Origin: UBA1926 sp002337215
GTDB lineage: Bacteria > Planctomycetota > Phycisphaerae > Phycisphaerales > UBA1924
Direction of reading: 5' to 3'
Assembly (NCBI GenBank): GCA_963973795.1
Contig: CAXBAF010000012.1
Coordinates: 47,897 to 111,896, forward strand
Length of the DNA stretch: 64,000 nt
Shown: one piece after another, positions 41,364 to 49,992 of the stretch
Position numbering within the stretch: position 1 is the stretch's first letter
Layout of the letters: every line of letters starts with the position of its first letter
The notes under the pieces: model-generated
The model's input: the letters and a program-made list of their open reading frames with translations, nothing else
Databases searched by the model: none
Told to the model about the DNA's origin: nothing
Made by a program: the position numbers and the translations under genes

Positions 41364-41632
41364 GTATCCGATCGTGAAAGTATAGAAATCGTGAACACCC
41401 GAAGTCGAAATTATCTTGCTCGGAGACTCCATTCCACACAGATTTGGGTTGTCCAATGTACTACCACTCATTTCTGTGGCAAATTTTCCTCAGCGAACTA
41501 CCTGGGGCTAGTTGTTGATCATTATATAGAATCCAGAGTGGTCGGCCGATAATTGTCTTACAGCTGAACGCGTTAGTCTGTATGTTGGCTTTCGGGCCGC
41601 ATACTCGGCCCCAATTGTGGGAAGAAGGAATA
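41364..41632. other. AT-rich intergenic region
   Basis: This 269-base region is clearly lower in GC than its surroundings. It probably carries the promoter of the 41633 gene; ATTATATAGAA near 41520 resembles a -10 region, but no matching -35 is clear. No gene, repeat or RNA is evident. Confidence 0.35.
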
Positions 41633-42304
41633 ATGAAAACACTGCGATTCGCGATGATCGTGATCGGTGTGCTATCCAGTCATGTGGCAGCACAACAACA
41701 ATCGGGTTGTGCTCATTTCCACAACAATCATCCGACAACCACACATCAGTTCTACTGGCAAAGAATTGAGCTGATCGCGAACTGGACGACTCCGATCGTG
41801 ACCGATTCTGATTCTTCTGCCCTCTTATTGGGGGAATACTCCGAAGGCAACCCGTTCTGCTGGAGCGTGTCGGTGACAGCGGGCGGCTCGTCGATGGTGA
41901 CGCACACAACCGATGTCTCGGCCTCCGCGACTTTGGGCACAAGCGTTGAAGTCGCGGCGAACGCGCTCTTTGCTGAAGTCAAAGCCGAGGCGAACGCCAG
42001 CATCACGGGTCAAACGGGATTGTCGCAACAACAGACTCATACCTTCAATTGGGATTCCACATCGCCGAACCCGGCTTGTCACCAGATCAGGTATCGCGCC
42101 ACGACCACGCAATACGATGCCGAAGGCGAGCGAGAAGCGGCGGAGCACAAGATGGTCTGTGAACACATCAATACCAGCGTTACCGAAGATCGGTTCTGTT
42201 GCAAGGCAACTCTGATAGGCGACGGGTACGGCACCAGTTTGTCATACACTGGACAGTGGTTTAGCGATGGCTATACCGCCTGCGATGGCGGGTGCGTGGA
42301 GTAA
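41633..42304 (+). CDS. Small secreted protein, unknown; pore-former-like beta segment
   Basis: A 223-aa exported protein of unknown function. The start at 41633 follows GAAGAAGGAA; the signal peptide is FAMIVIGVLSSHVAAQQQ. Cysteines occur in the mature protein at SGCAHFH, FCWSV, ACHQI, MVCEH, FCCKA, ACDGGC, suggesting several disulphides. Residues ~75-125 form an alternating polar/small-hydrophobic stretch rich in Ser, Thr, Ala and Val (THTTDVSASATLGTSVEVAA, then FAEVKAEANASITGQTG). This resembles the membrane-inserting hairpin of aerolysin/MTX2-type pore formers, but the match is only in style. GC content and GC3 are lower than the neighbours, hinting at transfer. It precedes the TPR-like gene by 6 bases, so they are likely one operon. 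Confidence 0.65.
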   Translation: MKTLRFAMIVIGVLSSHVAAQQQSGCAHFHNNHPTTTHQFYWQRIELIANWTTPIVTDSDSSALLLGEYSEGNPFCWSVSVTAGGSSMVTHTTDVSASATLGTSVEVAANALFAEVKAEANASITGQTGLSQQQTHTFNWDSTSPNPACHQIRYRATTTQYDAEGEREAAEHKMVCEHINTSVTEDRFCCKATLIGDGYGTSLSYTGQWFSDGYTACDGGCVE

Positions 42305-42310
42305 TTCGAG

Positions 42311-43513
42311 ATGAAAACTCAAATGCTGATTGTTTCATGCATCCTTGGTTCGATCGCATCCGCGTCCGAGCCATCGTCGATGGCCAAGCGGCACGGCGTG
42401 GCGACCCATCAATCACAACTCTTGGACGAGAACGGGCGATGGAGATCCACGCTCGAGAATCATGCGGGTGAGTTCATCGATGTGATGCGGTTCACGCTCG
42501 ACGATGTGCGAATTCTCTCGCAGAAGCCCAGCGCCTACGAGGAGCCGGATACCAGCCGTGTGCTCACCAGCTACGGCCACTTCCTCTACGGTTCCGGCGA
42601 GACGCGACAGAGTGCGAATGTATTCAGGCAGGTAGCCGAGTCTGCGACGATACCCGAGTTGCGTCGTGACGCGTTGCGCATGCTCGGGCAGCTGTCTCTC
42701 TACACGAATGCCAAGCCCCGACTTGCCGTCCAGTACTACACGTCGATGCTCGAGGTGCAGCAAGCAGGCTTCAAGGAATCATCTCCCGTGTCCCGCTCCA
42801 TCTGGTTGACAGAGATCTATTCGAAGCGGTCGGCTGCGTATCAACAGCTCGAAGAGTTCGACAACGCGATCGCGGATCGCGATGCACTTCTCTCGCTCGA
42901 CCTGATCGAATCTGACCGGTATCTCAGGGCGTACGCGCACGTCGAGAACGCGCGCGATCTCGTCAGTCTCGCTCGGAATGCCGAGGCATTCGAATCCTTC
43001 GGCAGCGCCATCGAATCCATTGAGCGTGGTGAAAGTCACTCAACATCTGTTCCGGTTGCTTACTCGGTTGATCAACTCCGCAGAGAGCAGATCCGAGCGC
43101 TTGGTTACGCCAAAGAGAGCTTCGAGTACGCCTCGCTGCTCATGCACCACATCGATACCGCCGACGACCCGGCCGGGCTCGGGGTCCTGGTTTCTCGACA
43201 TGAGTTGCTGCAGTGGCAGGATAAGCAAGGGCAGAATGCCCGTGAGTCGAAGGGGAACGAATACGAATCGCTCTTCGGTGACCTCCTGGCTCTGTTCGTG
43301 GCCCAACAGTCAGAGAGAAGCCAGATGCTCGACGGACTTCTTTTCTCGGTGGGCACGGAGTACGCGTCGTACCTCTATAACCTCGATGACAGGCAGGGCG
43401 CAACCCAGATCGCGGAAACAATCAGCCATCATCTGCCGCATATCCGGTGGGGTAGAAACATCGAGATCAACGATGATCGTTTCCGAATGACGTACGACTC
43501 ACGGGGTCAGTAA
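42311..43513 (+). CDS. Secreted TPR-like protein, unknown function
   Basis: A 400-aa exported protein of unknown function. A signal peptide (MLIVSCILGSIASAS) is followed by helical repeats that look like degenerate TPRs: RVLTSYGHFLYGSGETRQSA, LRRDALRMLGQLSLYTNAKP, SKRSAAYQQLEEFDNAIADR, and AYAHVENARDLVSLARNAEA. TPR proteins mostly act as protein-binding scaffolds. No catalytic motif is seen. Codon use is less GC-rich than in the flanking regions, as in the gene before it, with which it is spaced by only 6 bases. The two probably form a unit that was acquired together. Confidence 0.7.
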   Translation: MKTQMLIVSCILGSIASASEPSSMAKRHGVATHQSQLLDENGRWRSTLENHAGEFIDVMRFTLDDVRILSQKPSAYEEPDTSRVLTSYGHFLYGSGETRQSANVFRQVAESATIPELRRDALRMLGQLSLYTNAKPRLAVQYYTSMLEVQQAGFKESSPVSRSIWLTEIYSKRSAAYQQLEEFDNAIADRDALLSLDLIESDRYLRAYAHVENARDLVSLARNAEAFESFGSAIESIERGESHSTSVPVAYSVDQLRREQIRALGYAKESFEYASLLMHHIDTADDPAGLGVLVSRHELLQWQDKQGQNARESKGNEYESLFGDLLALFVAQQSERSQMLDGLLFSVGTEYASYLYNLDDRQGATQIAETISHHLPHIRWGRNIEINDDRFRMTYDSRGQ

Positions 43514-43545
43514 CAAACACCGCTGCTGCCTGCGGTTTCCCAGAT

Positions 43546-44490
43546 CTAAAGCCCCGCCCGCTTCGGATGGATCGCGGTCGACACACCCCGCTGGTTGTCG
43601 AGCGCCTCGGTCCGGTAGGGGCCCTTGGTCACCATCCGGTCCCACGCGTGCTCGGCGTTCGCGGGCGAATACTCGATGCCCACGAACCTCCGGTCCATGT
43701 ACCGCGCCACCGTCCCCGTCGTCCCCGAGCCCAGGAACGGATCGAGCACGAGATCGCCGGGATCCGTGCACGCGCCGATGACCCGCCCCAGGTAGACCTC
43801 GGGCAGCTGGTTGTCGTGCTTGTGCCGGCGTTCCTTGTTGTTGCCCTGCACGCGTCCCCAGTACTGCCCGTACCAGACGTCCATCGGGACGCGGTGGCCC
43901 GCCTCCATCCAGTCGTCTTTCTTGTTCTCGGTGCGGGGGTCGCCGTAGATCGCCCGGCGGTCGCTGACCTCCGCGACCGCGTCGGGGTTCCAGCGCCGCT
44001 CGGCGTGCGCGGGGTCCTTCATGAAGTAGAGCGCGTGGACCTTGCTGTTGATGAACTTGCTCTTGGTGTTCTGCCCGAACCGGTAGTGCCAGACGCACCA
44101 GTTGACGAGGTGCCACTTGCGTGCGCGCTTCATGTGCACCACGATCTCCGCCGCCCAGGTGTCGGGGATGTTCACCCACAGCGCACCGTGGTCCGCCAGC
44201 CGCTCGGCCGCGAGATCGAGCCATTCATACGTGAACCCGAGGTAGTCGTCCTCGGGCTGCGCGTCGTCCCACGCGTGCCCGGTCAGGTTGCGGTCGTAGT
44301 CACGCTTCCAGTTGAAGGGGGGATCGGCGAAGACCAGGTCGAACGCGCCCTTGGGCAGTTTCGCCATCCACTCCCGGCAGTCGCCGATGTACATGCGTGT
44401 GCGCTTGTCGCGCGAGACCTTGCCGGCCTCGCCCGGGTTCGGGAAGCGCGCGCTCGAACGCGGACGGGTTGAAGGGGTCGTCGTCGCCAT
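43546..44490 (-). CDS. Orphan DNA methyltransferase (N6-adenine/N4-cytosine type)
   Basis: Site-specific DNA methyltransferase of 314 aa. Motif IV DPPFNW is at residues 56-61 and the AdoMet-binding motif I (LDPFLGSGTTG) near 250, so the order is that of the beta class (N4-cytosine or N6-adenine). Between them lie ITERM-like IPDTWAAE and the long segment KFINSKVHALYFMKDPAHAE. No restriction enzyme, specificity subunit or repair nuclease is beside it; the neighbours are an LPS-kinase-like gene and a secreted protein. It may therefore be an orphan methylase used for regulation, or the remnant of a restriction system. The recognition sequence cannot be read from the protein. Confidence 0.88.
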   Translation of the reverse strand: MATTTPSTRPRSSARFPNPGEAGKVSRDKRTRMYIGDCREWMAKLPKGAFDLVFADPPFNWKRDYDRNLTGHAWDDAQPEDDYLGFTYEWLDLAAERLADHGALWVNIPDTWAAEIVVHMKRARKWHLVNWCVWHYRFGQNTKSKFINSKVHALYFMKDPAHAERRWNPDAVAEVSDRRAIYGDPRTENKKDDWMEAGHRVPMDVWYGQYWGRVQGNNKERRHKHDNQLPEVYLGRVIGACTDPGDLVLDPFLGSGTTGTVARYMDRRFVGIEYSPANAEHAWDRMVTKGPYRTEALDNQRGVSTAIHPKRAGL

Positions 44491-44580
44491 CGGTTCCTTG
44501 TGCGTCTGTGCGTCTGGCGGGCGGGTGTCGGGAGCGTGGACCGGGGTGCGTTCGTGAGACGCGGGGGGATACGCAGGAGA

Positions 44581-45459
44581 CTAGCCGCACGAAGCGGGTT
44601 GCGCCAGCGGTGCCCCGCCCCGGATCGGATCGTGGGTGGGGGTTGCGTCGCCGTGCTGGCGCACGAGGTCGGCCACCTCGCGCCAGGCCCGCCGGGCGAT
44701 CCGTGATTCCATCTTCCGGCCCGGGCGCTCTTCGCCCGGCGCGAACCGGTCGGGGCCGGCGAGCCACGCGTTCCATGCCCACTCCCGCGCGACGCGGAAG
44801 AGCGCCGACCGCCTGGGCAGCACACCCAGCCCCGAGGGCTCGATGACCAGCGGCAGCAGCGGGTGAGCTGGGCGGTGGCCGACCGCGTCGGTGTCGAGAA
44901 TCGTGAGGTTTGGGTGCTCGTGCTCGTTGCTGACCAGCAGGTTCGAGGGCTTGAGATCTTTGGAATGCAGCCCGGCGTACCAGAGCCCGTTGAGCAGCCG
45001 TCCCAGCGATTTGGCGAGCAAGCGTTCCTGCGCGAGCGGCAGATCACCCGCGGCGAGCACGTCGAGCAGTGTGCGCCCCGGGAGCGCGTCCATGACAAGT
45101 GCATCGATGCGACGGCCTTCGCGGAATCCGGTGATCAGCGCCTGGCAGCGAGCCGCGGGGAAGCCCGCCCGGCTCAGCCGTGCCGACCCGCGCCACTGGC
45201 GCCGGAGTCGTGTGAGGTGCAGGTTCGATCGGATGCGGTCGCGCGGCGTGCGCGCCGCGTGGACCTTGATGATCAGGGGCGTCGGGCCGGTCGGCAGGTC
45301 CGCCGTGATCCGCCAGACGCTGCCCCAGGGCTTGTCAGACAGGCAGGAATCAGCGTCGAACTCGGCGTTGTTCAGGATCGTCGTCCACGCAGAGACGCCG
45401 AAACGGAACTCCCGTGCGCAGCGGAGGATCCGGAGGTTTTCACACGGCGGCGCGAACAC
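44581..45459 (-). CDS. Lipopolysaccharide-kinase-like protein (WaaP/InaA/KdkA family)
   Basis: A 292-aa protein related to the LPS core kinases that phosphorylate Kdo or heptose. The protein-kinase-like fold is seen in IIKVHAARTPRDRIRS (ATP-binding Lys), the region ITGFREGRRIDALVMDALPG (hinge), the catalytic loop GLHSKDLKPSNLLVSN (the Asp of KDLKPSN) and LTILDTDAVG (a metal-binding Asp in place of DFG). Its position next to a WaaE-like glycosyltransferase gene, 50 bases away and divergent, supports a role in LPS core. It could phosphorylate another sugar or an antibiotic; sequence alone does not tell. Confidence 0.8.
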   Translation of the reverse strand: MFAPPCENLRILRCAREFRFGVSAWTTILNNAEFDADSCLSDKPWGSVWRITADLPTGPTPLIIKVHAARTPRDRIRSNLHLTRLRRQWRGSARLSRAGFPAARCQALITGFREGRRIDALVMDALPGRTLLDVLAAGDLPLAQERLLAKSLGRLLNGLWYAGLHSKDLKPSNLLVSNEHEHPNLTILDTDAVGHRPAHPLLPLVIEPSGLGVLPRRSALFRVAREWAWNAWLAGPDRFAPGEERPGRKMESRIARRAWREVADLVRQHGDATPTHDPIRGGAPLAQPASCG

Positions 45460-45509
45460 AGTGATAGCCTAGTCTGGCCGAGCCACCCGCGCCACCCGAG
45501 CAAACAACG

Positions 45510-48197
45510 ATGCCTCCAGAGAAACCCGGACATCCCCCGCACCAGTCCCCGCCCGCCCCGCTCCCGCTGAGTGTGGTCACGGTCTGCAAGAACAGCGCCG
45601 CGACGATGGGCCCGGTGCTCGAGAGCGTCGCGGGGCTCGCCGGCGAGATCATCGCGATCGATTCGGGCTCGACCGACGGCACGATCGAGATGTGCCGGGA
45701 CTTCGGCGCGGTCGTGATCGAGCGCCGCTGGGAGGGGTTCGTGCGCACGAAGCAGATCGCGCTCGAATCCGCCCGCCTCCCCTGGGTGCTCCATCTCGAC
45801 AGCGACGAGCCGGTGACCCCCGAGCTCGCGCGGGCGATCCGGGAATTGATCGAGCGGGATGATCCGTCCGATCCGGAGCGGGTTGCGGGCGCTCGCGTCC
45901 GGCGGGTCGTCTGGTACCGGGGGGAGCCGCTCACCCATGCCTGGCAGCCCGAATGGCGGACCCGCCTTGTGCGCACGGACCTTGTCGCGGGCAAGCGAGC
46001 ACGATGGGCGGGCATCGACCCGCACGACTATCTGGAGATCGACGGGGGCGTGGGCCGGGTGGTCGAGCTCGGGGGCGTGCTCCGGCACGATTCGTTCGCG
46101 ACCTTCGACGAGCACCTGGGCAAGCAGCTGGGGCACGCGCGCACGGCGGCGGCCGCCCTGCACGCGCTGGGCCGGCGTTCGTCGGCGTGGAAGCTGATGA
46201 CGAGCCCTGTCGGGGCGTTCGCCAAGCAGATCGTGGTCAAGCAGGCATGGCGGGACGGGCCCTCGGGCTGGCTCGCGGCCGGGACCGCCGCTGCGGGAAC
46301 GCTGATGAAGCACATGATTCTGCTCGAGTTGGGTCTCGCCCAGCGGGATGGGGAGCGGGGCGGCAAAAACACACCGGACGGCGGCATCGCCTATTCTTCA
46401 TCCGTAGAACGGCGCTCCACGGGAACAATCGAGCGTCTCTCTGATCGCCCCGGGCGACCGCCGGAAATGGATCCGGCAGGGCGCGGGGCCGACCATCCCG
46501 GAAAGGCGCCAGTGAGCGACGACCAACGCGATCCTTCTATCGAACACGCTTCGGAAAAACCTGTCGAAACATCTGAGGGCGAGTCCGCCGAGCAAACTCA
46601 ACCCGCATCCGGGTCGAACCCGGATCGTGGGCCCGAGATCGGTGCGGACGGCGAGCCTGTCAAGAAGAAGCGACGCCGGCGTCGTCGGCGTCGCAAGAGC
46701 GAAGACGGCGACGGCGGCAAGGTCGACGCCGGGACCGAGGGCGGCGCCGATGCCTCTCCCGCGGCCGATCAGGATGACGACGACCGGGCCGTCAGCAAGA
46801 ACCTCCGCAACGTGACGCCCCTGAGCGACGAGGCGAAGGCGCATGTCTTCAACCTTGAAAAGTCGTTCAAGGATCTGGGGCTCAACGACGACCTGGTGCG
46901 CGCGCTCGACGAGGCGGGGTGGGAGTATCCCACCAAGATCCAGGCCGAGCTGATCCCCCCGGTGCTCGAGGGCCGGCACGTGCTGGGGCAGGCGAAGACG
47001 GGCAGCGGCAAGACCGCGTCGTTTGGACTGCCGGTGCTGCACCGGATGGAAAAGGGCGTCGGGATGCAGACGCTGATCCTCGCGCCGACGCGTGAGCTGG
47101 CGGTGCAGATCCGCGACGATATCGACCAGCTGGGGCGGTACACGGGGCTCAAAACCTGCGCTGTATACGGCGGGCAGAAGATCCAGACCCAGGCCGACCG
47201 GCTCAGCCGGGACCCCGAGATCATCGTGGGCACCCCGGGCCGCGTGCTCGACATGATCCAGCGCGGCTACCTGCGCCTGGGCGGCGTGCGCATCGCGGTG
47301 CTCGACGAGGTGGACCGGATGTTCGACATCGGGTTCCGCGACGACATCAAGCGCATCCTCTCGATGTGCCCCAGCAAGAAGCAGACGGTCTTCGTCAGCG
47401 CGACGATGACCGACGAGATCGAACGGCTCGCCAAGTCGAACATGACCGACCCGCTCCGGCTCAACGTCAGCTCGGGCTCGCTCACCGTCGAGATGGTCAC
47501 CCAGCACCACATGAGCGTGCAGCCCTGGGACAAGCGGCGGATGCTCGCCCACATGCTCACCCACGAGGAGCCCGACCTCACGCTGGTCTTCTGCCGCATG
47601 AAGCGGACCGTGGACGACGTGGTGAAGTATCTGGGGCGCAAGAACATTCACGCCCACGCGCTGCACGGCGACATGAGCCAGGGCAAGCGGAACGAGACGA
47701 TGCGGAACTTTCGCCACGGCGAGCTGAACGTGCTCGTCGCGTCCGATCTCGCGAGCCGGGGGCTCGATGTCGAGGGCATCACCCACGTGGTGAACTACGA
47801 CCTGCCCGACGACCCGGACGTGTACGTGCACCGCATCGGGCGCACGGCGCGGGCCGGGCGCGAGGGCATCGCGTGGAGCCTTGTGACCCCGGAGCAGGGG
47901 AGCCTGCTGACGGAAATCGAACTGCTGATCAACGCTGAGATCCCGGAGCGGAAGTACCCGGACTTCGAGCCGCGCGAGCAGCCCGACAACTGGCGCCCCG
48001 AGCCCAAGGGCGGGCGGCCGATCGCGGAGATCCAGGGCGTCGAGGCGCCGAAGAACCGGTTCGCCGACGACGGCGAGATGCCGGCCGAGGCGAAGCTCAG
48101 CAAAGAAGAGCTCGCGGCGAAGTTCCCGGGGGGCGTGGTGCCCAAGAAGATGCCGGGCAAGCGGATGCGCGGCAAACTCAAGACGCGGGGGCGGTGA
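45510..48197 (+). CDS. In-frame WaaE-like glycosyltransferase fused to DEAD-box RNA helicase
   Basis: One uninterrupted frame of 895 codons encodes two unrelated parts. Residues ~15-285 are a GT2 glycosyltransferase like the LPS core beta-1,4-glucosyltransferase WaaE/KdtX: LSVVTVCKNSAATMGPVL, IAIDSGSTDGTIEM, VLHLDSDEPVT and MKHMILLELGL. About 60 residues of unremarkable linker follow, then a charged region with KKKRRRRRRRR at ~385-395. Residues ~430-800 are a DEAD-box helicase: Q motif (WEYPTKIQAELIP), AKTGSGKT, PTRELAVQ, TPGR, motif II as DEVD rather than DEAD, SAT and HRIGRTARAGREG. It may be a true fusion, or two genes whose stop was lost; an internal GTG at 46512 with GGAAAGG upstream would start a helicase of ~560 residues. 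rimB overlaps its stop. Confidence 0.75.
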   Translation: MPPEKPGHPPHQSPPAPLPLSVVTVCKNSAATMGPVLESVAGLAGEIIAIDSGSTDGTIEMCRDFGAVVIERRWEGFVRTKQIALESARLPWVLHLDSDEPVTPELARAIRELIERDDPSDPERVAGARVRRVVWYRGEPLTHAWQPEWRTRLVRTDLVAGKRARWAGIDPHDYLEIDGGVGRVVELGGVLRHDSFATFDEHLGKQLGHARTAAAALHALGRRSSAWKLMTSPVGAFAKQIVVKQAWRDGPSGWLAAGTAAAGTLMKHMILLELGLAQRDGERGGKNTPDGGIAYSSSVERRSTGTIERLSDRPGRPPEMDPAGRGADHPGKAPVSDDQRDPSIEHASEKPVETSEGESAEQTQPASGSNPDRGPEIGADGEPVKKKRRRRRRRRKSEDGDGGKVDAGTEGGADASPAADQDDDDRAVSKNLRNVTPLSDEAKAHVFNLEKSFKDLGLNDDLVRALDEAGWEYPTKIQAELIPPVLEGRHVLGQAKTGSGKTASFGLPVLHRMEKGVGMQTLILAPTRELAVQIRDDIDQLGRYTGLKTCAVYGGQKIQTQADRLSRDPEIIVGTPGRVLDMIQRGYLRLGGVRIAVLDEVDRMFDIGFRDDIKRILSMCPSKKQTVFVSATMTDEIERLAKSNMTDPLRLNVSSGSLTVEMVTQHHMSVQPWDKRRMLAHMLTHEEPDLTLVFCRMKRTVDDVVKYLGRKNIHAHALHGDMSQGKRNETMRNFRHGELNVLVASDLASRGLDVEGITHVVNYDLPDDPDVYVHRIGRTARAGREGIAWSLVTPEQGSLLTEIELLINAEIPERKYPDFEPREQPDNWRPEPKGGRPIAEIQGVEAPKNRFADDGEMPAEAKLSKEELAAKFPGGVVPKKMPGKRMRGKLKTRGR
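46503..46514 (+). promoter_or_regulatory. Possible internal ribosome-binding site and GTG start for the helicase
   Basis: AAAGGCGCC precedes the in-frame GTG at 46512 (protein from VSDDQRDPS). If used, the helicase would be made separately from the glycosyltransferase. An in-frame ATG at 46467 is another candidate. Confidence 0.4.
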
Positions 48198-48694
48198 TGA
48201 ACCGGGGCCCGGAGCGCCCGGAAACACAGAGCACCCCGGTCGCCGGGTGGCGTGAGCGCGTCGATTTCCCGGAGTGGAAGCTGAGCGGCGTTCGCGCGAA
48301 GCTCGACACCGGCGCGCGCACGAGCGCGATCGATGTCGCGACCATCGAGCATCTCGACGACGGCCGCATCCGCTTCGAGGTGGTGGGGCGTCACGCGCCG
48401 AAGCGCACGACCAAGTGGGTCGAGGCGACACCCGTGCGCACGAGCGTGGTCAAGCCGAGCCACGGCAAGAAGCAGGAGCGGATCGTGTGCCGCACGCCGA
48501 TCCGCATCGGCACGATCGAGACCGAGATCGAGATCGGCCTGGTGTGCCGCAAGAACATGCTCTGCCGGATGCTGCTTGGCAGGACGGCGCTCGCGGGGCG
48601 GGTGCTCGTCGATTCTGAATCGAAGTATCGCCTGACGGAACGCTCCCGCAAGAAGCACCGCGAGCGGTTCGGCCCGCTGAACCCGGCCCGCTGA
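48197..48694 (+). CDS. RimB-like retropepsin-type protease (ATP-dependent zinc protease family)
   Basis: A 165-aa protein of the family long labelled ATP-dependent zinc protease and associated with RimK. Members have a single-domain aspartic-protease-like fold and are thought to trim poly-glutamate tails made by RimK. The active-site motif is visible as AKLDTGARTSAID (D-T-G-A) near residue 35. RFEVVGRHAPKRTTKWVE and CRMLLGRTALAGRVLVD (the flap and the second L-x-G-R motif) follow. The start at 48197 overlaps the helicase stop in a TGATG arrangement, so the genes are likely translationally coupled. rimK follows after 89 bases. Confidence 0.85.
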   Translation: MNRGPERPETQSTPVAGWRERVDFPEWKLSGVRAKLDTGARTSAIDVATIEHLDDGRIRFEVVGRHAPKRTTKWVEATPVRTSVVKPSHGKKQERIVCRTPIRIGTIETEIEIGLVCRKNMLCRMLLGRTALAGRVLVDSESKYRLTERSRKKHRERFGPLNPAR

Positions 48695-48783
48695 AACCCG
48701 CTTGCGAATCCCGGCCTTCGGAGCCGGGGCACGCCGAACACTCAGGGTCGCGATGAGCGATTCTGGGAGGAAGAAAGGCCTTC

Positions 48784-49992
48784 ATGAAACTCGCCATTCT
48801 TTCCACCGCGCCTCGGTGCTACAGCACGCGCAGGCTCAAGCAGGCGGCCCTCGAACGGGGACACAACGTCAAGACGCTCAACACGCTCCGGTTTTCGATC
48901 GGGCTCGACGAGGGCGAGCCCAGCCTCTATTTCCGGGGCAGCGAGCTCAGCGAGTACGACGCGGTCCTCCCGCGGATCGGCGCGTCGATCACCTACTTCG
49001 GCACCGCTGTTGTGCGGCAGTTCGAGCAGATGGATGTCTACACGCCCAACACCGCGGCGGGCATCGTCAACAGCCGCGACAAGCTGCGGAGCCTGCAGAT
49101 CCTGAGCCGGCACGATCTGGGCATGCCATCGACCGCGTTCGTGCGCGACCGCAAGGACGTGCTCGCGGCGATCGAGCGCGTGGGCGGGGCGCCGGTGATC
49201 ATCAAGATCCTCGAGGGCACGCAGGGCGTGGGGGTGATCCTCGCCGACAACAACAAGGTCGCCGAGGCGATCATCGAGACGCTGCAGACCGCCAAGCAGA
49301 ACGTGCTGGTGCAGCGGTTCGTCAAAGAGAGCAAGGGCAAAGACATCCGTGCGTTCGTGGTGGGCGATCAGGTCATCGCCTCGATGCGTCGGGTCGCCCA
49401 GGGCGACGAGTTCCGCAGCAACGTGCACAGGGGCGGCAAGGCCGAGGCGATCGAGCTCGACGACGCGTTTCAGCAGACCGCGGTTCGGGCGGCGCAGATC
49501 ATGGGCCTGCGTGTCGCGGGTGTGGACATGCTCGAGGGCAAGGACGGGCCGCAGATCATGGAGGTCAACTCCTCGCCCGGCCTTGAGGGCATCGAGGGCG
49601 CGACGGGGCTGGACATCGCGGGCGCGATCATCGACTACATCGGGGGCCGGGTGAACTTCCCCGATATCGACCTGCGGCAGCGGCTGACGGTGAGCAAGGG
49701 GCACGGCGTCGCGGATGTCGTCATCCCCGAGGGCTCCAACTACGTCGGCAAGACCATCGAGCAGTCGGGCCTGCGTGAGCGCGACATCGCGATCCTGAAC
49801 CTGCACCGGGGGACCAGCGTCATCAGCAACCCCAAGGCGAGCCGGGTGCTGGAGGCGGGCGACAAACTTCTCTGCTACGGCAAGCTCGATCAGATGCGCG
49901 ATCTCGTCCCCGCGAAGCAGCGCAAGAAGCGTCGGGTCAAGGCCGGCAAGCTCGATCCGCAGCTGCTCGAAGACCTGGAGACCGAACGGTGA
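48784..49992 (+). CDS. rimK: RimK-type glutamate ligase with C-terminal RCK/TrkA-C domain
   Basis: RimK-family ATP-grasp ligase, 402 aa, about 100 residues longer than E. coli RimK. E. coli RimK adds glutamates to ribosomal protein S6. The N-terminal domain (MKLAILSTAPRCYSTRRLKQ) is followed by the ATP-grasp core: PVIIKILEGTQGVGVILAD (P-loop-like), VQRFVKESKGKDIRAFVVG and IMEVNSSPGLEGIEGATG (metal site). Residues ~305-385 match a TrkA-C/RCK_C domain: GHGVADVVIPEGSNYVGKTI, ERDIAILNLHRGTSVIS and VLEAGDKLLCYGKLDQM. In transporters this domain binds small regulators such as cyclic nucleotides, so allosteric control is possible. Its stop overlaps the next gene by four bases. Confidence 0.88.
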   Translation: MKLAILSTAPRCYSTRRLKQAALERGHNVKTLNTLRFSIGLDEGEPSLYFRGSELSEYDAVLPRIGASITYFGTAVVRQFEQMDVYTPNTAAGIVNSRDKLRSLQILSRHDLGMPSTAFVRDRKDVLAAIERVGGAPVIIKILEGTQGVGVILADNNKVAEAIIETLQTAKQNVLVQRFVKESKGKDIRAFVVGDQVIASMRRVAQGDEFRSNVHRGGKAEAIELDDAFQQTAVRAAQIMGLRVAGVDMLEGKDGPQIMEVNSSPGLEGIEGATGLDIAGAIIDYIGGRVNFPDIDLRQRLTVSKGHGVADVVIPEGSNYVGKTIEQSGLRERDIAILNLHRGTSVISNPKASRVLEAGDKLLCYGKLDQMRDLVPAKQRKKRRVKAGKLDPQLLEDLETER

